Source: Gordonia sp. X0973 (lineage in GTDB: Bacteria; Actinomycetota; Actinomycetes; Mycobacteriales; Mycobacteriaceae). From it: a stretch of DNA of 64,000 bases. The position numbers and the translations under genes were made by a program. Every line of letters starts with the position of its first letter. The stretch's first letter is position 1. The stretch is taken from contig NZ_CP054691.1 of assembly GCF_013348785.1 (NCBI RefSeq), positions 3,038,001 through 3,102,000 of the forward strand, in the 5' to 3' direction. The notes under the pieces are model-generated. The model did not search any database. It saw nothing but the letters and a program-made list of their open reading frames with translations, and was not told the DNA's origin. Below are positions 8,544 to 17,329 of this stretch, piece by piece.

Positions 8544-9637
8544 CAGCACTTCACCCCCGGCATCGGAAGGCAGTAGTCGGTGGACAACACCAGGTTGGAG
8601 TGGTCGACGTTGATGGAGCCGTCCGGCCCGACCATGCCCTCCAGCCGCTTGATGAGGTCGCGGCCCTGCTTGATCATCGGCTCGTAACGGGTCAGGAGCG
8701 GGCCGAATTGCCGTCCGATCGCGTCGACCTGGCGCACCAGCGGGTCGATCGTCGTGTCGTACTCCAGGAGGATGCCCTTGGCCCGTTCGAGGAGATCGGC
8801 CAGCCGGCCGAGGAAGTAGCCGAACCGCGCGCCGTAGGTCTCGAACTCGGTGAGGAATCCGGCGAGCTGGCGCCCGAGCGCGGTGAGCGTGTTGCCGTCG
8901 ACGTCCAGCCGCTCGGTGTATTCCGAGGCCATCGCGAGCATCGAGCCGAAGTCGTCCTGCCGGCTATTGAGGTTGGCCAGCATCCCCGACATCGCCTCGA
9001 GGTTCTTCCGCAGCGCGCCCGGATGCGCCTCGAAGCCGTCGTGTACGTCGACGAGAAGGTTGCCCAGCGGTTTGAGGTCGATCTTCTCCAGTTTCGGCGT
9101 CGCCAACGAGAACGTCTTCGTCAGCGAATACGGCACCGAGGTGTTCTCCTTCGTGAGCTTGCCGCTCAACGGCTTGTCCCCGGTGGAGGTGATGTCGATG
9201 AAGTTGCCGCCGACGACGGTCAGCATCTTCGCGTCGGCCCGCGATGCGTCACCGATGAACACGCCGCGGCTGACGGACATCTCGACGTCGACGTGGTCGC
9301 CGGCGAGAGTGATCTTCTTGACGGTGCCGACGGGCACCCCGGCGACGCGGACGCTGTCGCCCGGCTTGATCTGACCGGCCTCGTCGAACTCGGCGGTGAA
9401 CCGCGATTGCCCCGGCGTGAAGACGTAGATCCCGGCGGCGATGAGGCCCAGCACGACGAGGAAGACGGCGCCGCCGATACCCCAGCGCATCTCACCGCGC
9501 TCGCGCTGGGCGTTGGTCATCGCCGGTTTGTCGGACAGCCGGCGCAGAAACTCGCGCGGCGACCATTTGCTGCGCGGCTTCGCCACCGCGTGCGTCGCCT
9601 CCGCCTGGCCGACCTCCGGCTCGGTCACCTCTGACAC
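8543..9637 (-). CDS. mceC: MceC-type MlaD/Mce-domain protein
   Basis: About 364 residues. A charged cytoplasmic N-terminus of about 55 residues precedes one transmembrane helix (I-G-G-A-V-F-L-V-V-L-G-L-I-A-A-G-I-Y-V). The MlaD domain carries S-V-R-V-A-G-V-P-V-G-T-V, and a helical region follows. I chose GTG 9637 because AGGTGACACT lies at good spacing before it. GTG 9628, which overlaps the mceB stop as GTGA, is the alternative. Function is as for the other Mce needle subunits. Confidence 0.85.
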   Translation of the reverse strand: MSEVTEPEVGQAEATHAVAKPRSKWSPREFLRRLSDKPAMTNAQRERGEMRWGIGGAVFLVVLGLIAAGIYVFTPGQSRFTAEFDEAGQIKPGDSVRVAGVPVGTVKKITLAGDHVDVEMSVSRGVFIGDASRADAKMLTVVGGNFIDITSTGDKPLSGKLTKENTSVPYSLTKTFSLATPKLEKIDLKPLGNLLVDVHDGFEAHPGALRKNLEAMSGMLANLNSRQDDFGSMLAMASEYTERLDVDGNTLTALGRQLAGFLTEFETYGARFGYFLGRLADLLERAKGILLEYDTTIDPLVRQVDAIGRQFGPLLTRYEPMIKQGRDLIKRLEGMVGPDGSINVDHSNLVLSTDYCLPMPGVKC

Positions 9638-10650
9638 AGTGTCACCTGCGTTCCACGGAGGAAGACCTTCAGATTGGCCGGTACCTGTGCCTGTCCCTTG
9701 GAGCACCGTTGCGCGGCGGGGGTGCCGGCGGGCGGGAGCACCGAGTTCACCGCGGCGAGGATCCCGGGCGTCAGGGCCAGGATGTCGACGACGGACTGGC
9801 CGAGCGGCAGGACTTGCCGCACCAGGTCGTTGAATCCGGGTGAGTCGTTCTTGTCGAAGCCGATCGCGGCGACCAGGTCGTCGAGGGCCGCGATCGCCGC
9901 ACCGGTCGAGTCGGCGTAGTTGCGCAGCTCGCCCTGCTTGGCGACGAGCACGTTGCCGAAGCGCTGCACGTAGGTGATGAACGGATCCAGGTACTGCGAG
10001 TTGCCCTTGACCGTCGCCGAGAGCGACTTGAGGTTGTCGACGAGGGTGTCGATCACCTGGTTCTGCTGGTCGACGAGCCCGACGACCTGCGTCAACGAAT
10101 CCAGCGTCTTGCCGAAGCCGGAGCCGTCGCCCTCGACCAGCGCCACCAGCCCCTCGCTGAGCCGGTTGACGTCGTCGGGTTTCATGACCTGGAACACCGG
10201 GGCCAGTCCGTGGAACACCTGGGTGATGTCGAAGGACGGCGTCGTCGACCCGACGCCGATCTCCGAGCCCTCCCGCAGCGGGGCGCCCTGGCGTTCCTTC
10301 TGCTGGAGGTCGAGATAGCGGACGCCGGTCAGATTCAGGTAGCGGATAGCCAGGTGCGAATCGGTGTAGACGTTCTCACCGCGCGCCAGGGTGAACTTGA
10401 CCCGGGCAATCGTCGTGTCCTGGTCTTTGGGCCGGTACAGCTCGACGCCGGTCACCTTGCCCACGCGGGTGCCCAATCGGCGCACGTCGTTGCCGACGCG
10501 CAGCCCCGCGACGTTGGTGAAGTCGCCGGTGTACTCGTTGCTGGCTCCGGGCACCGGCCGCACGATGCCGTTGGCGACGAAGATCCCGCCGCCGATCGCG
10601 ACGACGGCGAAGATGATCAGGTAGACGAGCGCCCGTTTGGCCGAGGTCAT
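9625..10650 (-). CDS. mceB: MceB-type MlaD/Mce-domain protein
   Basis: 341 residues from ATG 10650, which overlaps the mceA stop as ATGA. It has an N-terminal transmembrane segment (A-L-V-Y-L-I-I-F-A-V-V-A-I-G-G-G-I-F-V), an MlaD domain with G-L-R-V-G-N-D-V-R-R-L-G-T-R-V-G-K-V and a Mce4_CUP1-like helical region. Two Cys lie near the C-terminus (A-Q-R-C and T-L-C-Q-R) and could form a disulfide. Subunit letter assigned by order. Confidence 0.87.
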   Translation of the reverse strand: MTSAKRALVYLIIFAVVAIGGGIFVANGIVRPVPGASNEYTGDFTNVAGLRVGNDVRRLGTRVGKVTGVELYRPKDQDTTIARVKFTLARGENVYTDSHLAIRYLNLTGVRYLDLQQKERQGAPLREGSEIGVGSTTPSFDITQVFHGLAPVFQVMKPDDVNRLSEGLVALVEGDGSGFGKTLDSLTQVVGLVDQQNQVIDTLVDNLKSLSATVKGNSQYLDPFITYVQRFGNVLVAKQGELRNYADSTGAAIAALDDLVAAIGFDKNDSPGFNDLVRQVLPLGQSVVDILALTPGILAAVNSVLPPAGTPAAQRCSKGQAQVPANLKVFLRGTQVTLCQR

Positions 10651-11684
10651 CGAATACCTCCCGTGAGCGCCGACACCGGTCCGGGCAGCCCGCGCAGGAT
10701 GACGTTCACCTGGAGCACCACCCGGCCGTCGACGCGCGGCAACGCGCGGTCGAGGTTCTCGATCAGCTGCCGGATCTGCAGGCCGTTCTTGCGCGCATCC
10801 GGGACGCTCGACAGGATGCGGTCGAGCAGCGGCTGCACCTGGGGCATCAGCGGCATCATCTGTCCGAGTCCCTTGGCCCCGAGCAGGGTGCCGAGGTTGG
10901 ACATCGTGACGTTCGTCGCCTGGTTGAACCCGTCCGTCTCGCGTCGGAGGAAATCGGCGCCGCCGTTGCGCGCGGCCGGCCACTCGAGCAGATTGTTGAC
11001 CGCTCCGAGGAGGTGATCGGTGCTCGGCGGCAGGTTGGCGATGAGGCCGCCCAGTTGTGGGAGCGACCGCTCGACGGGGATCTGCTCGGTGTCGACGACG
11101 GCATCGGTGAGCCGGCCGACGATGTCGAGGATCGGCAGGAAGGCCATGGTCGCCTGGTTCGCCCCGGCGAGGATGTCGCCGACGTAGGGCTGCAGGGCGC
11201 TGCCCTGGATGTCGGAGAGCTGGCGCAGCATCGTGGTGAGCGTTGCGTCGACCGGCGTGTCCGGGTTCAGGCTGCCCCCGCTGGGGATGGGGTCGCCGCC
11301 GGGCTCGCTGTTGAGCACCACCGCGGCGATGCCGAACAGGTTCTTGGGCGCATAGGTCAGCCGCGTGGTGGACGTGATGATGCCCGGTGTGGTCAGCCGG
11401 TCGCGGTTCAGGTCGAGGTCGAGGGTGAACTTGCCCTCGCGGTCGGCCGAGACGGCGCGGACGACGCCGATCTCCGAGCCGTTGACGACGACGCCGGTGC
11501 CCTCGCCGATACCGCCGGCGAGCGTGTCGGTATGCATCTTCAGGTGGTAGCTGTCGTCGGGGAGCATCGCGGTGACGACGCCGGCGACGATGGCGATGAC
11601 CACCGCGCCGATCAGCGCGTAGACGGCTCGGCGGACGTAGGTCGCCCTATCGGCGGCCATCCCGGGTGCGCGAAAGTCTGGCAT
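10647..11684 (-). CDS. mceA: MceA-type MlaD/Mce-domain protein
   Basis: 345 residues. After a short cytoplasmic tail, one transmembrane helix (A-L-I-G-A-V-V-I-A-I-V-A-G-V-V-T-A-M-L) leads into the MlaD domain (G-V-V-V-N-G-S-E-I-G-V-V) and a long alpha-helical region. It starts 6 bp after the last codon of the yrbEB remnant, with GGTGATGACAG before the ATG. It is the first intact mce gene of the operon and overlaps mceB by four bases. Confidence 0.87.
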   Translation of the reverse strand: MPDFRAPGMAADRATYVRRAVYALIGAVVIAIVAGVVTAMLPDDSYHLKMHTDTLAGGIGEGTGVVVNGSEIGVVRAVSADREGKFTLDLDLNRDRLTTPGIITSTTRLTYAPKNLFGIAAVVLNSEPGGDPIPSGGSLNPDTPVDATLTTMLRQLSDIQGSALQPYVGDILAGANQATMAFLPILDIVGRLTDAVVDTEQIPVERSLPQLGGLIANLPPSTDHLLGAVNNLLEWPAARNGGADFLRRETDGFNQATNVTMSNLGTLLGAKGLGQMMPLMPQVQPLLDRILSSVPDARKNGLQIRQLIENLDRALPRVDGRVVLQVNVILRGLPGPVSALTGGIR

Positions 11685-11690
11685 CTGTCA

Positions 11691-12280
11691 TCACCCCCGG
11701 AACACGAACGGGGAGTTGAAACCCCAGAAGAGAAGGGTCAGGAGCAGGTCGAGGGCCACGATGGCGACGAGGCTGGCGCGGATCGCGTCGAGACGACGAA
11801 GCCGATCGAGTGGACGCCGACGACCTCGAGGGCGTCGATCTCCTCGCTGATCCGCATGGAACCGATCTCCGCGGTCATGCGGCAACCGGCCTGCACGGCG
11901 AACCCGAGGGCGGCGAGCAGCGGTGCGAACTCGCGCGTGATGGCATAGGACGCGACGCCGCCCGATACCGGTCCGAGGTCGAGCATGCTGAGCGTGCCGT
12001 GGGCGACGATCGCGACGGTGGCGCCGGCGGCGAGGCCGAGCACCGCCATCACCAGTGCGGTGCCGCCGCCGACGATGATCGCGCCGCGCCCCCACGCGAG
12101 GTCGGTCACCGTGCGGATCGTCTGTCCGCGGAACTTCCACATCGCCTGCGGGGCGTAGCGGACGGCGTAGTAGGCGAAGGAGAGGAAGTGGCCGATGTTG
12201 CCGAGTGCCTGGATGAGTCCGTCGTAGGCCCGGTAGAGCCACGCGGCACCCCGCGGCCGATACGCGGCGGGAACCCCCAT
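11691..12280 (-). pseudogene. yrbEB: yrbEB permease gene with an internal out-of-frame deletion
   Basis: The 5' part encodes a normal YrbEB N-terminal half with the coupling motif E-E-I-D-A-L-E-V-V-G-V-H-S-I-G-F-V-V-S-T-R. Then the reading frame shifts. The normal YrbEB C-terminus (I-R-A-S-L-V-A-I-V-A-L-D-L-L then F-W-G-F-N-S) continues in another frame to a stop at 11691. The two parts together span about 197 codons, against 280-290 in the family, so about 85 codons holding two or three membrane helices are missing near 11790. The 5' frame alone gives about 180 residues ending in unrelated sequence. ATG 12280 has TGAGG six bases upstream. Because about 260 bp are absent, a single base error cannot explain it. 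Confidence 0.8.
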
Positions 12281-12346
12281 GCCGAACCTCACCCCCACCC
12301 CGAAAGAATCTTCAACCGGTCAAATGTCCGCGTCAGACTATCATTG

Positions 12347-12360
12347 ACCGTTGTAACGGT
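12347..12360. promoter_or_regulatory. Candidate operator upstream of the mce operon
   Basis: A perfect inverted repeat ACCGTT-GT-AACGGT, flanked by TGACC and TTGTCA, lies about 70-80 bp before the yrbEB start. This gap is otherwise free of genes and should contain the mce promoter. The symmetry fits a dimeric repressor such as a TetR or FadR/GntR type, both known to control mce loci. The regulator is not identifiable here. Confidence 0.4.
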
Positions 12361-12427
12361 TGTCACATGTGTCCGGAATGGTGACCTGCGGTACTCCCAC
12401 TCTTGGACAAACGCCCCAATTCGTCGG

Positions 12428-12940
12428 TCATAGTCCGTTCTCCCCGAACAGAATTCGGTAGCACAGGCCCACTTCCGGGCCGAGCACCGTCGCCGCCAAC
12501 GATGCGAGGGTCGCGCGGAAGACACGACCGTGCGGCGGACCGCCGGACCCGTCCAGGTGGTGGGCCAGCTCATGCAGCACCACCAGTTCGCGCAGCGCCC
12601 ATCCGGAGCCGCGGACGCCAACCGGGATGGCGATCACCCCCGGGGCGGCACCGTCACCCGACCCGCGCTCATAGGTCGCGGCGGCCGCCCCGCGCCGCGA
12701 CCGGACCCGCACCGGGACACCGGCGCGCGGGAATTCGTCGACGACGGCGGGCATGGCGAGCACCCGCCGCACGTAGTCCTCGATCGACGGCAGGGAGGCG
12801 AACCTGGCCTCGACCGGCAGGGTGATGGCCGTCCCGCCGATGACCGCGGACCGGGAGGGGCCGACCTCGTCGAAGAGGCGCAGGACCATCGACTCGGCGG
12901 CGTACACCGCGGCGCGCTCGGCGTCGCGACGGTCGCTCAC
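12428..12940 (-). CDS. Putative zinc metallohydrolase, TIGR04338 family
   Basis: 170 residues. The motif V-L-H-E-L-A-H-H-L-D-G, about 45 residues before the C-terminus, contains HExxH. A downstream H-G-R-V-F-R supplies a probable third ligand, as in small gluzincin-like actinobacterial proteins. No signal peptide or membrane helix is seen, so it is likely cytoplasmic. The GTG start lies 1 bp after the stop of the DUF2786 gene, which indicates co-translation. No substrate is known to me. The family name is from the motif pattern and the neighbour pairing, not from a search. Confidence 0.7.
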   Translation of the reverse strand: MSDRRDAERAAVYAAESMVLRLFDEVGPSRSAVIGGTAITLPVEARFASLPSIEDYVRRVLAMPAVVDEFPRAGVPVRVRSRRGAAAATYERGSGDGAAPGVIAIPVGVRGSGWALRELVVLHELAHHLDGSGGPPHGRVFRATLASLAATVLGPEVGLCYRILFGENGL

Positions 12941-12941
12941 C

Positions 12942-13766
12942 TCACTTCTCGATCGCGCCGCGCGGTGCGCCGAAGCGGCCCTGCTCGCCGAATCGGGCCC
13001 GACGTCCGGCCCGGTCCCCCGCCCGCCGCGCGGCGTCGGAATAGCCGGCCTCGGCCCGCGCCGCCCGCCAACTGCCCCGCGCGGTGGATTTCTCCGCGTA
13101 GAAGGTCGCGACCTCGACCTCCTTGTGCCGCAGGGCGACCGCGGTCGACGTGGGCCCGTCCTCGGTTTCGGCGCCGGTCGCCTGGGCGCGGGCCTCGTCG
13201 CGCGCCTCCCCCAGCCGCACCCCGACGCGTTCGGCGAAGGCGGCCTGGAAGTTCAGCCGGGCGGTGATCGGCGACAGCGCGGAGTGTTCGACGACGCGTC
13301 GCGACGTCCAGCCCTTGCCGCGCCGGACCACCCGCGCGGCGCGCTCCCCCTTGTACGCCCCGGATTTCAGGTAGGCGTCGCTCGCGGCGACCATCTGGAT
13401 GAGCAGCGACGTGTAGAGCGCCTCGGTCGTGTCGATGTCGGTGTCGAAGCCGTAGGCGAGGACGAAGGTGGAATTGTGCGCCACGTCGACGGTGACCTCG
13501 TTGGCCCGCGCGATCGCGACGAAGAGTTGGACGTAGGTGCGCAGCCCCCGCTTGCCCGCCTCGCCGATGGTGATCTGCCTGGCCGTCGGCGTGGTGCGCT
13601 GCGCCGCGGCCGGGTCGTGGGCGCGCGCGACGGCCAGGTCGATGGCTGCGGCGGTGGCCATCCGCTGGGCGGCGGCCATGAAGGTCTGCGCCTCGTGCTC
13701 GTTGTCGGTGCCCTCGGCTTGGCGCAGGAGTGCCGCGATCCGGGAGAGCGTCTTGTCGTCGCGCAT
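12942..13766 (-). CDS. DUF2786 domain-containing protein
   Basis: 274 residues. The N-terminus (K-T-L-S-R-I-A-A-L-L-R-Q-A-E-G-T-D-N-E-H-E-A-Q-T-F) is the DUF2786 signature, a short helical domain of unknown function. The middle region is soluble and mixed; the last 60 residues are rich in Arg, Ala and Gly (R-R-A-G-D-R-A-G-R-R-A), which suggests nucleic-acid or acidic-partner binding. It is translated just ahead of the metallohydrolase. I cannot give a function. Confidence 0.75.
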   Translation of the reverse strand: MRDDKTLSRIAALLRQAEGTDNEHEAQTFMAAAQRMATAAAIDLAVARAHDPAAAQRTTPTARQITIGEAGKRGLRTYVQLFVAIARANEVTVDVAHNSTFVLAYGFDTDIDTTEALYTSLLIQMVAASDAYLKSGAYKGERAARVVRRGKGWTSRRVVEHSALSPITARLNFQAAFAERVGVRLGEARDEARAQATGAETEDGPTSTAVALRHKEVEVATFYAEKSTARGSWRAARAEAGYSDAARRAGDRAGRRARFGEQGRFGAPRGAIEK

Positions 13767-13821
13767 ACTTCTTAGACTAATTGCGCGCCGAAACGGTTCC
13801 CGTCGGGTGCGTACCGCCGCG

Positions 13822-15033
13822 CTACCCCGAGGCGTGGCGCCGCAGTTCCCAGCGGGCGATGGAGCGCTTGTGGACCTCGTCGGGACCGTCGGCCAGGCGC
13901 AGCGTCCGCAGGTGCGCATAGGCCGAAGCCAGCGGGAAGTCGTCGGTGACACCGGCGCCGCCGTGGACCTGGATCGCCCGATCGAGCAGCTTGAGGGCCA
14001 TTTTCGGCGCCGCCACCTTGATCGCCGCGATCTCGGTCTGCGCCGCCTTGTTGCCGACCGTGTCCATCATGTGGGCGGCCTTGAGTGTGAGCAGCCGGAC
14101 CATCTCGATCTCGATGCGCGACTCGGCAATCCAATCCTGGATGTTTCCCCGCGCGGCCAACGGTTTGCCGAAGGTGACGCGCTCGTTGGCCCGACGGCAC
14201 ATCAGCTCCAGTGCCCGTTCGGCCATCCCCACGGTCCGCATGCAGTGGTGGATCCGCCCCGGGCCGAGCCGGGCCTGGGCGATCGCAAACCCCTCCCCCT
14301 CGCCGGCGAGGACGTCCTCGACCGGGACGCGTACGTCGGTGAAGGTGATCTCGGCATGGCCCTCGCGGTCCTGATAGCCGAAGACGGGCAGGTTGCGCAC
14401 CACGGTCACACCCGGCGCGTCGATCGGCACCACCATCATCGACTGTTGTCGGTGCGTGGCGGCCTCCGGATCGGTCTTGCCCATCACGATCAGCACCCGA
14501 CAGTTGGGGTGCATCGCGTTGGAGGCGAACCACTTCCGGCCGTTGAGGAGGTAGGAATCCCCGTCGCGGCGCATCGACAACTCGATGTTGGTGGCGTCGG
14601 AGCTGGCGACGGCCGGCTCGGTCATCGCGAAGGCCGAGCGGATCTCCCCGGCCAGCAGCGGCTCCAGCCACCGCTTCTTGTGCTCGTCGGTGCCGAACAG
14701 GGTCAGCACCTCCATGTTGCCGGTGTCGGGGGCATTGCAGTTGAACACCTCCGGGGCGAACTCACTGCGGCCCATGATCTCGGCGAGCGGCGCGTAGTCG
14801 AGATTGGACAGGCCCGGCCCCCACTCGGGGTACGGGTGGAAGAGGTTCCACAGACCCTGCGCTTTCGCCTGCGCCTTCAGGTCGTCGAGGATCGGCGGCT
14901 GGAAGTGCGGGCTGTCGGCGGCGGCCATCTGCTCGTGGTAGGTCGACTCGGCCGGGTAGACGCGTTCCGCCATGAACTCCAGGAGCCGGTCGCGGTATTC
15001 GTTGCCGCGGTCGGTGAAGGCGGGGATCGTCAC
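13822..15033 (-). CDS. Acyl-CoA dehydrogenase (FadE family)
   Basis: 403 residues with a complete acyl-CoA dehydrogenase fold: an N-terminal helical domain, a middle beta domain with [15 protein letters not shown] and [10 protein letters not shown], and a C-terminal helical domain with R-V-T-F-G-K-P-L and [12 protein letters not shown]. It should oxidise an acyl-CoA to the trans-2-enoyl-CoA using FAD. The substrate chain is unknown. GTG 15033 has an excellent CAGGAGGAACC site. It follows the SDR gene by 29 bp, so the two probably form an operon. Confidence 0.88.
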   Translation of the reverse strand: MTIPAFTDRGNEYRDRLLEFMAERVYPAESTYHEQMAAADSPHFQPPILDDLKAQAKAQGLWNLFHPYPEWGPGLSNLDYAPLAEIMGRSEFAPEVFNCNAPDTGNMEVLTLFGTDEHKKRWLEPLLAGEIRSAFAMTEPAVASSDATNIELSMRRDGDSYLLNGRKWFASNAMHPNCRVLIVMGKTDPEAATHRQQSMMVVPIDAPGVTVVRNLPVFGYQDREGHAEITFTDVRVPVEDVLAGEGEGFAIAQARLGPGRIHHCMRTVGMAERALELMCRRANERVTFGKPLAARGNIQDWIAESRIEIEMVRLLTLKAAHMMDTVGNKAAQTEIAAIKVAAPKMALKLLDRAIQVHGGAGVTDDFPLASAYAHLRTLRLADGPDEVHKRSIARWELRRHASG

Positions 15034-15062
15034 GGTTCCTCCTGTGGTCGGGTCTTTGCGAG

Positions 15063-15881
15063 TCAGTCGTCGGCGGCGAGGGCCGAGCGCACGCCGCGCT
15101 GCATGCGGCGCATCCCCGCCAACCAGCGGTCGTAGTCGGCCCCCTTGCCGCGGTACATGTCCAGTACCTCCGGATGCGGGAGGACCAGGAACCTGCCCTG
15201 CTCCACGGCATCGAGCACGACGGCGGCCACCGCCTCGGGGGTCAGGACGGCGCCGGCGGATTCCACGGTGGCCAGCATGAGCGCCTCGTCGTCGCTCACC
15301 GCGCGTTCCGGGCGCAGCAATGCGGTGTCGACGCCCATCGGGCAGACGCAACTGACGCCCACCCCGTCGTCGCCGAAGGTGATCGAGAGCCATTCGGCGA
15401 AGCCGACGGCGGCATGCTTGGTCGTGGAATAGGTGGCCGACCCGATCTGCGAGAGCAGCCCGGCGGCCGAGGCGGTGGCGACGAAGTAGCCGCTGCCGCG
15501 CTCCACCCAGCCCGGGACGAGCGCTTGCGCGGCCCGGACGTGGGCCAACAGGTTCACGTCGATCGAGGCGGTCCACTCCGCGTCGGTGGCGTCCAATCCG
15601 GCACCGGTGCCGATGCCCGCATTCGCGAAATACAGGTCGACCGGGCCGAAGGCATCTTGGGCGGCCGCGATCTGCGCCGCGATCACCTGCGGGTCGCTGG
15701 TATCGCCCGCCACCGCCACCGCCGAGCCGTCCGGCAGGGAGGCCGCGGCGGCCTCGGTCGCGCCGGGATCGAGGTCGGCGACCACGACGCGGGCTCCGCG
15801 TCGGACCAGCTCGGAGGTCAGGGCCGCGCCGATGCCGTTCGCGCCGCCGGTGACGATAGCCACCCGTCCGTCGATGTCCAC
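15063..15881 (-). CDS. SDR-family NAD(P)-dependent oxidoreductase
   Basis: 272 residues of classical short-chain dehydrogenase. It has the dinucleotide-binding motif T-G-G-A-N-G-I-G (residues 11-18), N-A-G at 87-89, and the catalytic Tyr151/Lys155 in Y-S-T-T-K. Asp in V-V-A-D-L-D after the second strand favours NAD(H). Paired with the acyl-CoA dehydrogenase downstream, so a fatty-acid or short-chain alcohol oxidation pathway is likely. Confidence 0.85.
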   Translation of the reverse strand: MDIDGRVAIVTGGANGIGAALTSELVRRGARVVVADLDPGATEAAAASLPDGSAVAVAGDTSDPQVIAAQIAAAQDAFGPVDLYFANAGIGTGAGLDATDAEWTASIDVNLLAHVRAAQALVPGWVERGSGYFVATASAAGLLSQIGSATYSTTKHAAVGFAEWLSITFGDDGVGVSCVCPMGVDTALLRPERAVSDDEALMLATVESAGAVLTPEAVAAVVLDAVEQGRFLVLPHPEVLDMYRGKGADYDRWLAGMRRMQRGVRSALAADD

Positions 15882-15924
15882 CCTGCCAACGTATCGGAGG
15901 TGCGACGGTCAAACCCCACAGAAC

Positions 15925-15963
15925 GCGACAAACCCAGCACCTTTCGGGTGCTGGGTTTGTCGC
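15925..15963 (-). terminator. Strong hairpin terminator after rplA
   Basis: A perfect 17-bp stem (15925-15941 with 15947-15963) and a 5-nt loop lie 22 bp past the rplA stop. On the minus strand the downstream side reads GTTCTGTGG, so it lacks a strong U-tract. It separates the ribosomal protein genes from the SDR operon. Confidence 0.8.
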
Positions 15964-15984
15964 TAACGGTCGGGTCTGCGCCGA

Positions 15985-16701
15985 TCAGGCCTGCGGGGCC
16001 TCGGCGAAGTTGCGGGTCACGGCCGGGTCGACCGGGATGCCCGGGCCCGTCGTCGTGGAGACGGTGACCTTCTTGACGTAGCGACCCTTCGCGGCCGACG
16101 GCTTGGCGCGCATGATCTCGTCATACGCGGCGCCGTAGTTCTCGGCGAGCTGCTCGGCGCTGAAGGACGCCTTGCCGATCACGAAGTGCAGGTTGGCGGC
16201 CTTGTCGACGCGGAAGTTGATCTTGCCGCCCTTGATGTCGTTGACGGCCTTGGTCACGTCGGTGGTGACGGTGCCCGTCTTCGGGTTCGGCATCAGGCCG
16301 CGGGGGCCCAGGACGCGGGCGATACGGCCGACCTTGGCCATCTGGTCCGGCGTCGCGATCGCGGCGTCGAAGTCGAGCCAGCCGCCCTGGATCTTCTCGA
16401 TCAGGTCCTCGGCGCCCACCTCGTCGGCTCCGGCGGCGGTCGCCTCGGCGGCCTTGTCGCCGGCCGCGAACACGATGACGCGGGCGGTCTTACCGGTGCC
16501 GTGCGGCAGGTTGACGGTGCCGCGGACCAGCTGGTCGGCCTTGCGGGGGTCGACGCCGAGACGGACCGCGACCTCGACGGTCGAGTCGGTGTTCTTCGAC
16601 GACGTGTCCTTGGCGAGCTGCGCAGCCTCCAGCGGGCTGTACAGGTTCTCCTTGTCGACCTTCTCCGCGGCTTCGCGGTAGGCCTTGCTGCGTTGTGCCA
16701 T
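15985..16701 (-). CDS. rplA: 50S ribosomal protein L1
   Basis: 238 residues, the normal length. It begins [11 protein letters not shown] and carries the L1 motifs [13 protein letters not shown] and K-I-N-F-R-V-D-K. L1 binds 23S rRNA at the L1 stalk and in many bacteria represses its own operon. It follows rplK by 100 bp and ends before a strong hairpin. Confidence 0.97.
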   Translation of the reverse strand: MAQRSKAYREAAEKVDKENLYSPLEAAQLAKDTSSKNTDSTVEVAVRLGVDPRKADQLVRGTVNLPHGTGKTARVIVFAAGDKAAEATAAGADEVGAEDLIEKIQGGWLDFDAAIATPDQMAKVGRIARVLGPRGLMPNPKTGTVTTDVTKAVNDIKGGKINFRVDKAANLHFVIGKASFSAEQLAENYGAAYDEIMRAKPSAAKGRYVKKVTVSTTTGPGIPVDPAVTRNFAEAPQA

Positions 16702-16801
16702 TGCTCTGTTCCTTCCCCGGATCTACTCCGGATGAGTGGTTGATGGGCCGAGCCGGCCCTCCCACGGTGTTTCGTGACGTCCCCGGGCGGGGACGGGGTG
16801 A

Positions 16802-17236
16802 TCAGCCTTCGACGGTGATGCCCATGGAGCGGGCGGTACCGGCGATGATCTTCGCTGCCTGATCGATGTCGTTGGCGTTGAGATCCTCGGCCTTGGTCTT
16901 GGCGATCTCACGGACCTGGTCCATGGTCACCTTGCCGACCTTGTTGACGTGCGGCTCGCCGGAGCCCTTCTGCAAGCCGGCCGCCTTGAGTAGCAGCTTG
17001 GCCGCGGGCGGGGTCTTCAGCTTGAAGTCGAACGAGCGGTCTTCGTACACGAAGATCTCGACCGGCACCACATTGCCGCGCTGATTCTCAGTCGCCGCGT
17101 TGTAGGCCTTGCAGAACTCCATGATGTTCACGCTGTGCTGACCCAGCGCCGGACCCACCGGCGGGGCCGGATTGGCCTGGCCCGCCTGGATCTGGAGCTT
17201 GATGATCCCGGCGATCTTCTTCTTCTTGGGAGGCAT
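16802..17236 (-). CDS. rplK: 50S ribosomal protein L11
   Basis: 144 residues, the standard length. It has the N-terminal [15 protein letters not shown] and the family motif [13 protein letters not shown]. The C-terminal domain binds the GTPase-associated centre of 23S rRNA. Transcribed after nusG and before rplA in the conserved bacterial order. Confidence 0.97.
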
Positions 17237-17329
17237 CCTAATTGTCCTTTTTCTTTCCTCATCCGCGCACGCTGGATACGCGGAAGTCTCTATGTGGGCG
17301 ACTGCGGCGCGAGGCCGCGATCGTCGTCG

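Noticed and set aside
11691..12280. Single-base sequencing error as the cause of the yrbEB frameshift
   Set aside because: Besides the frame change, about 85 codons including membrane helices are absent, so a real deletion (or a larger assembly fault) is needed.
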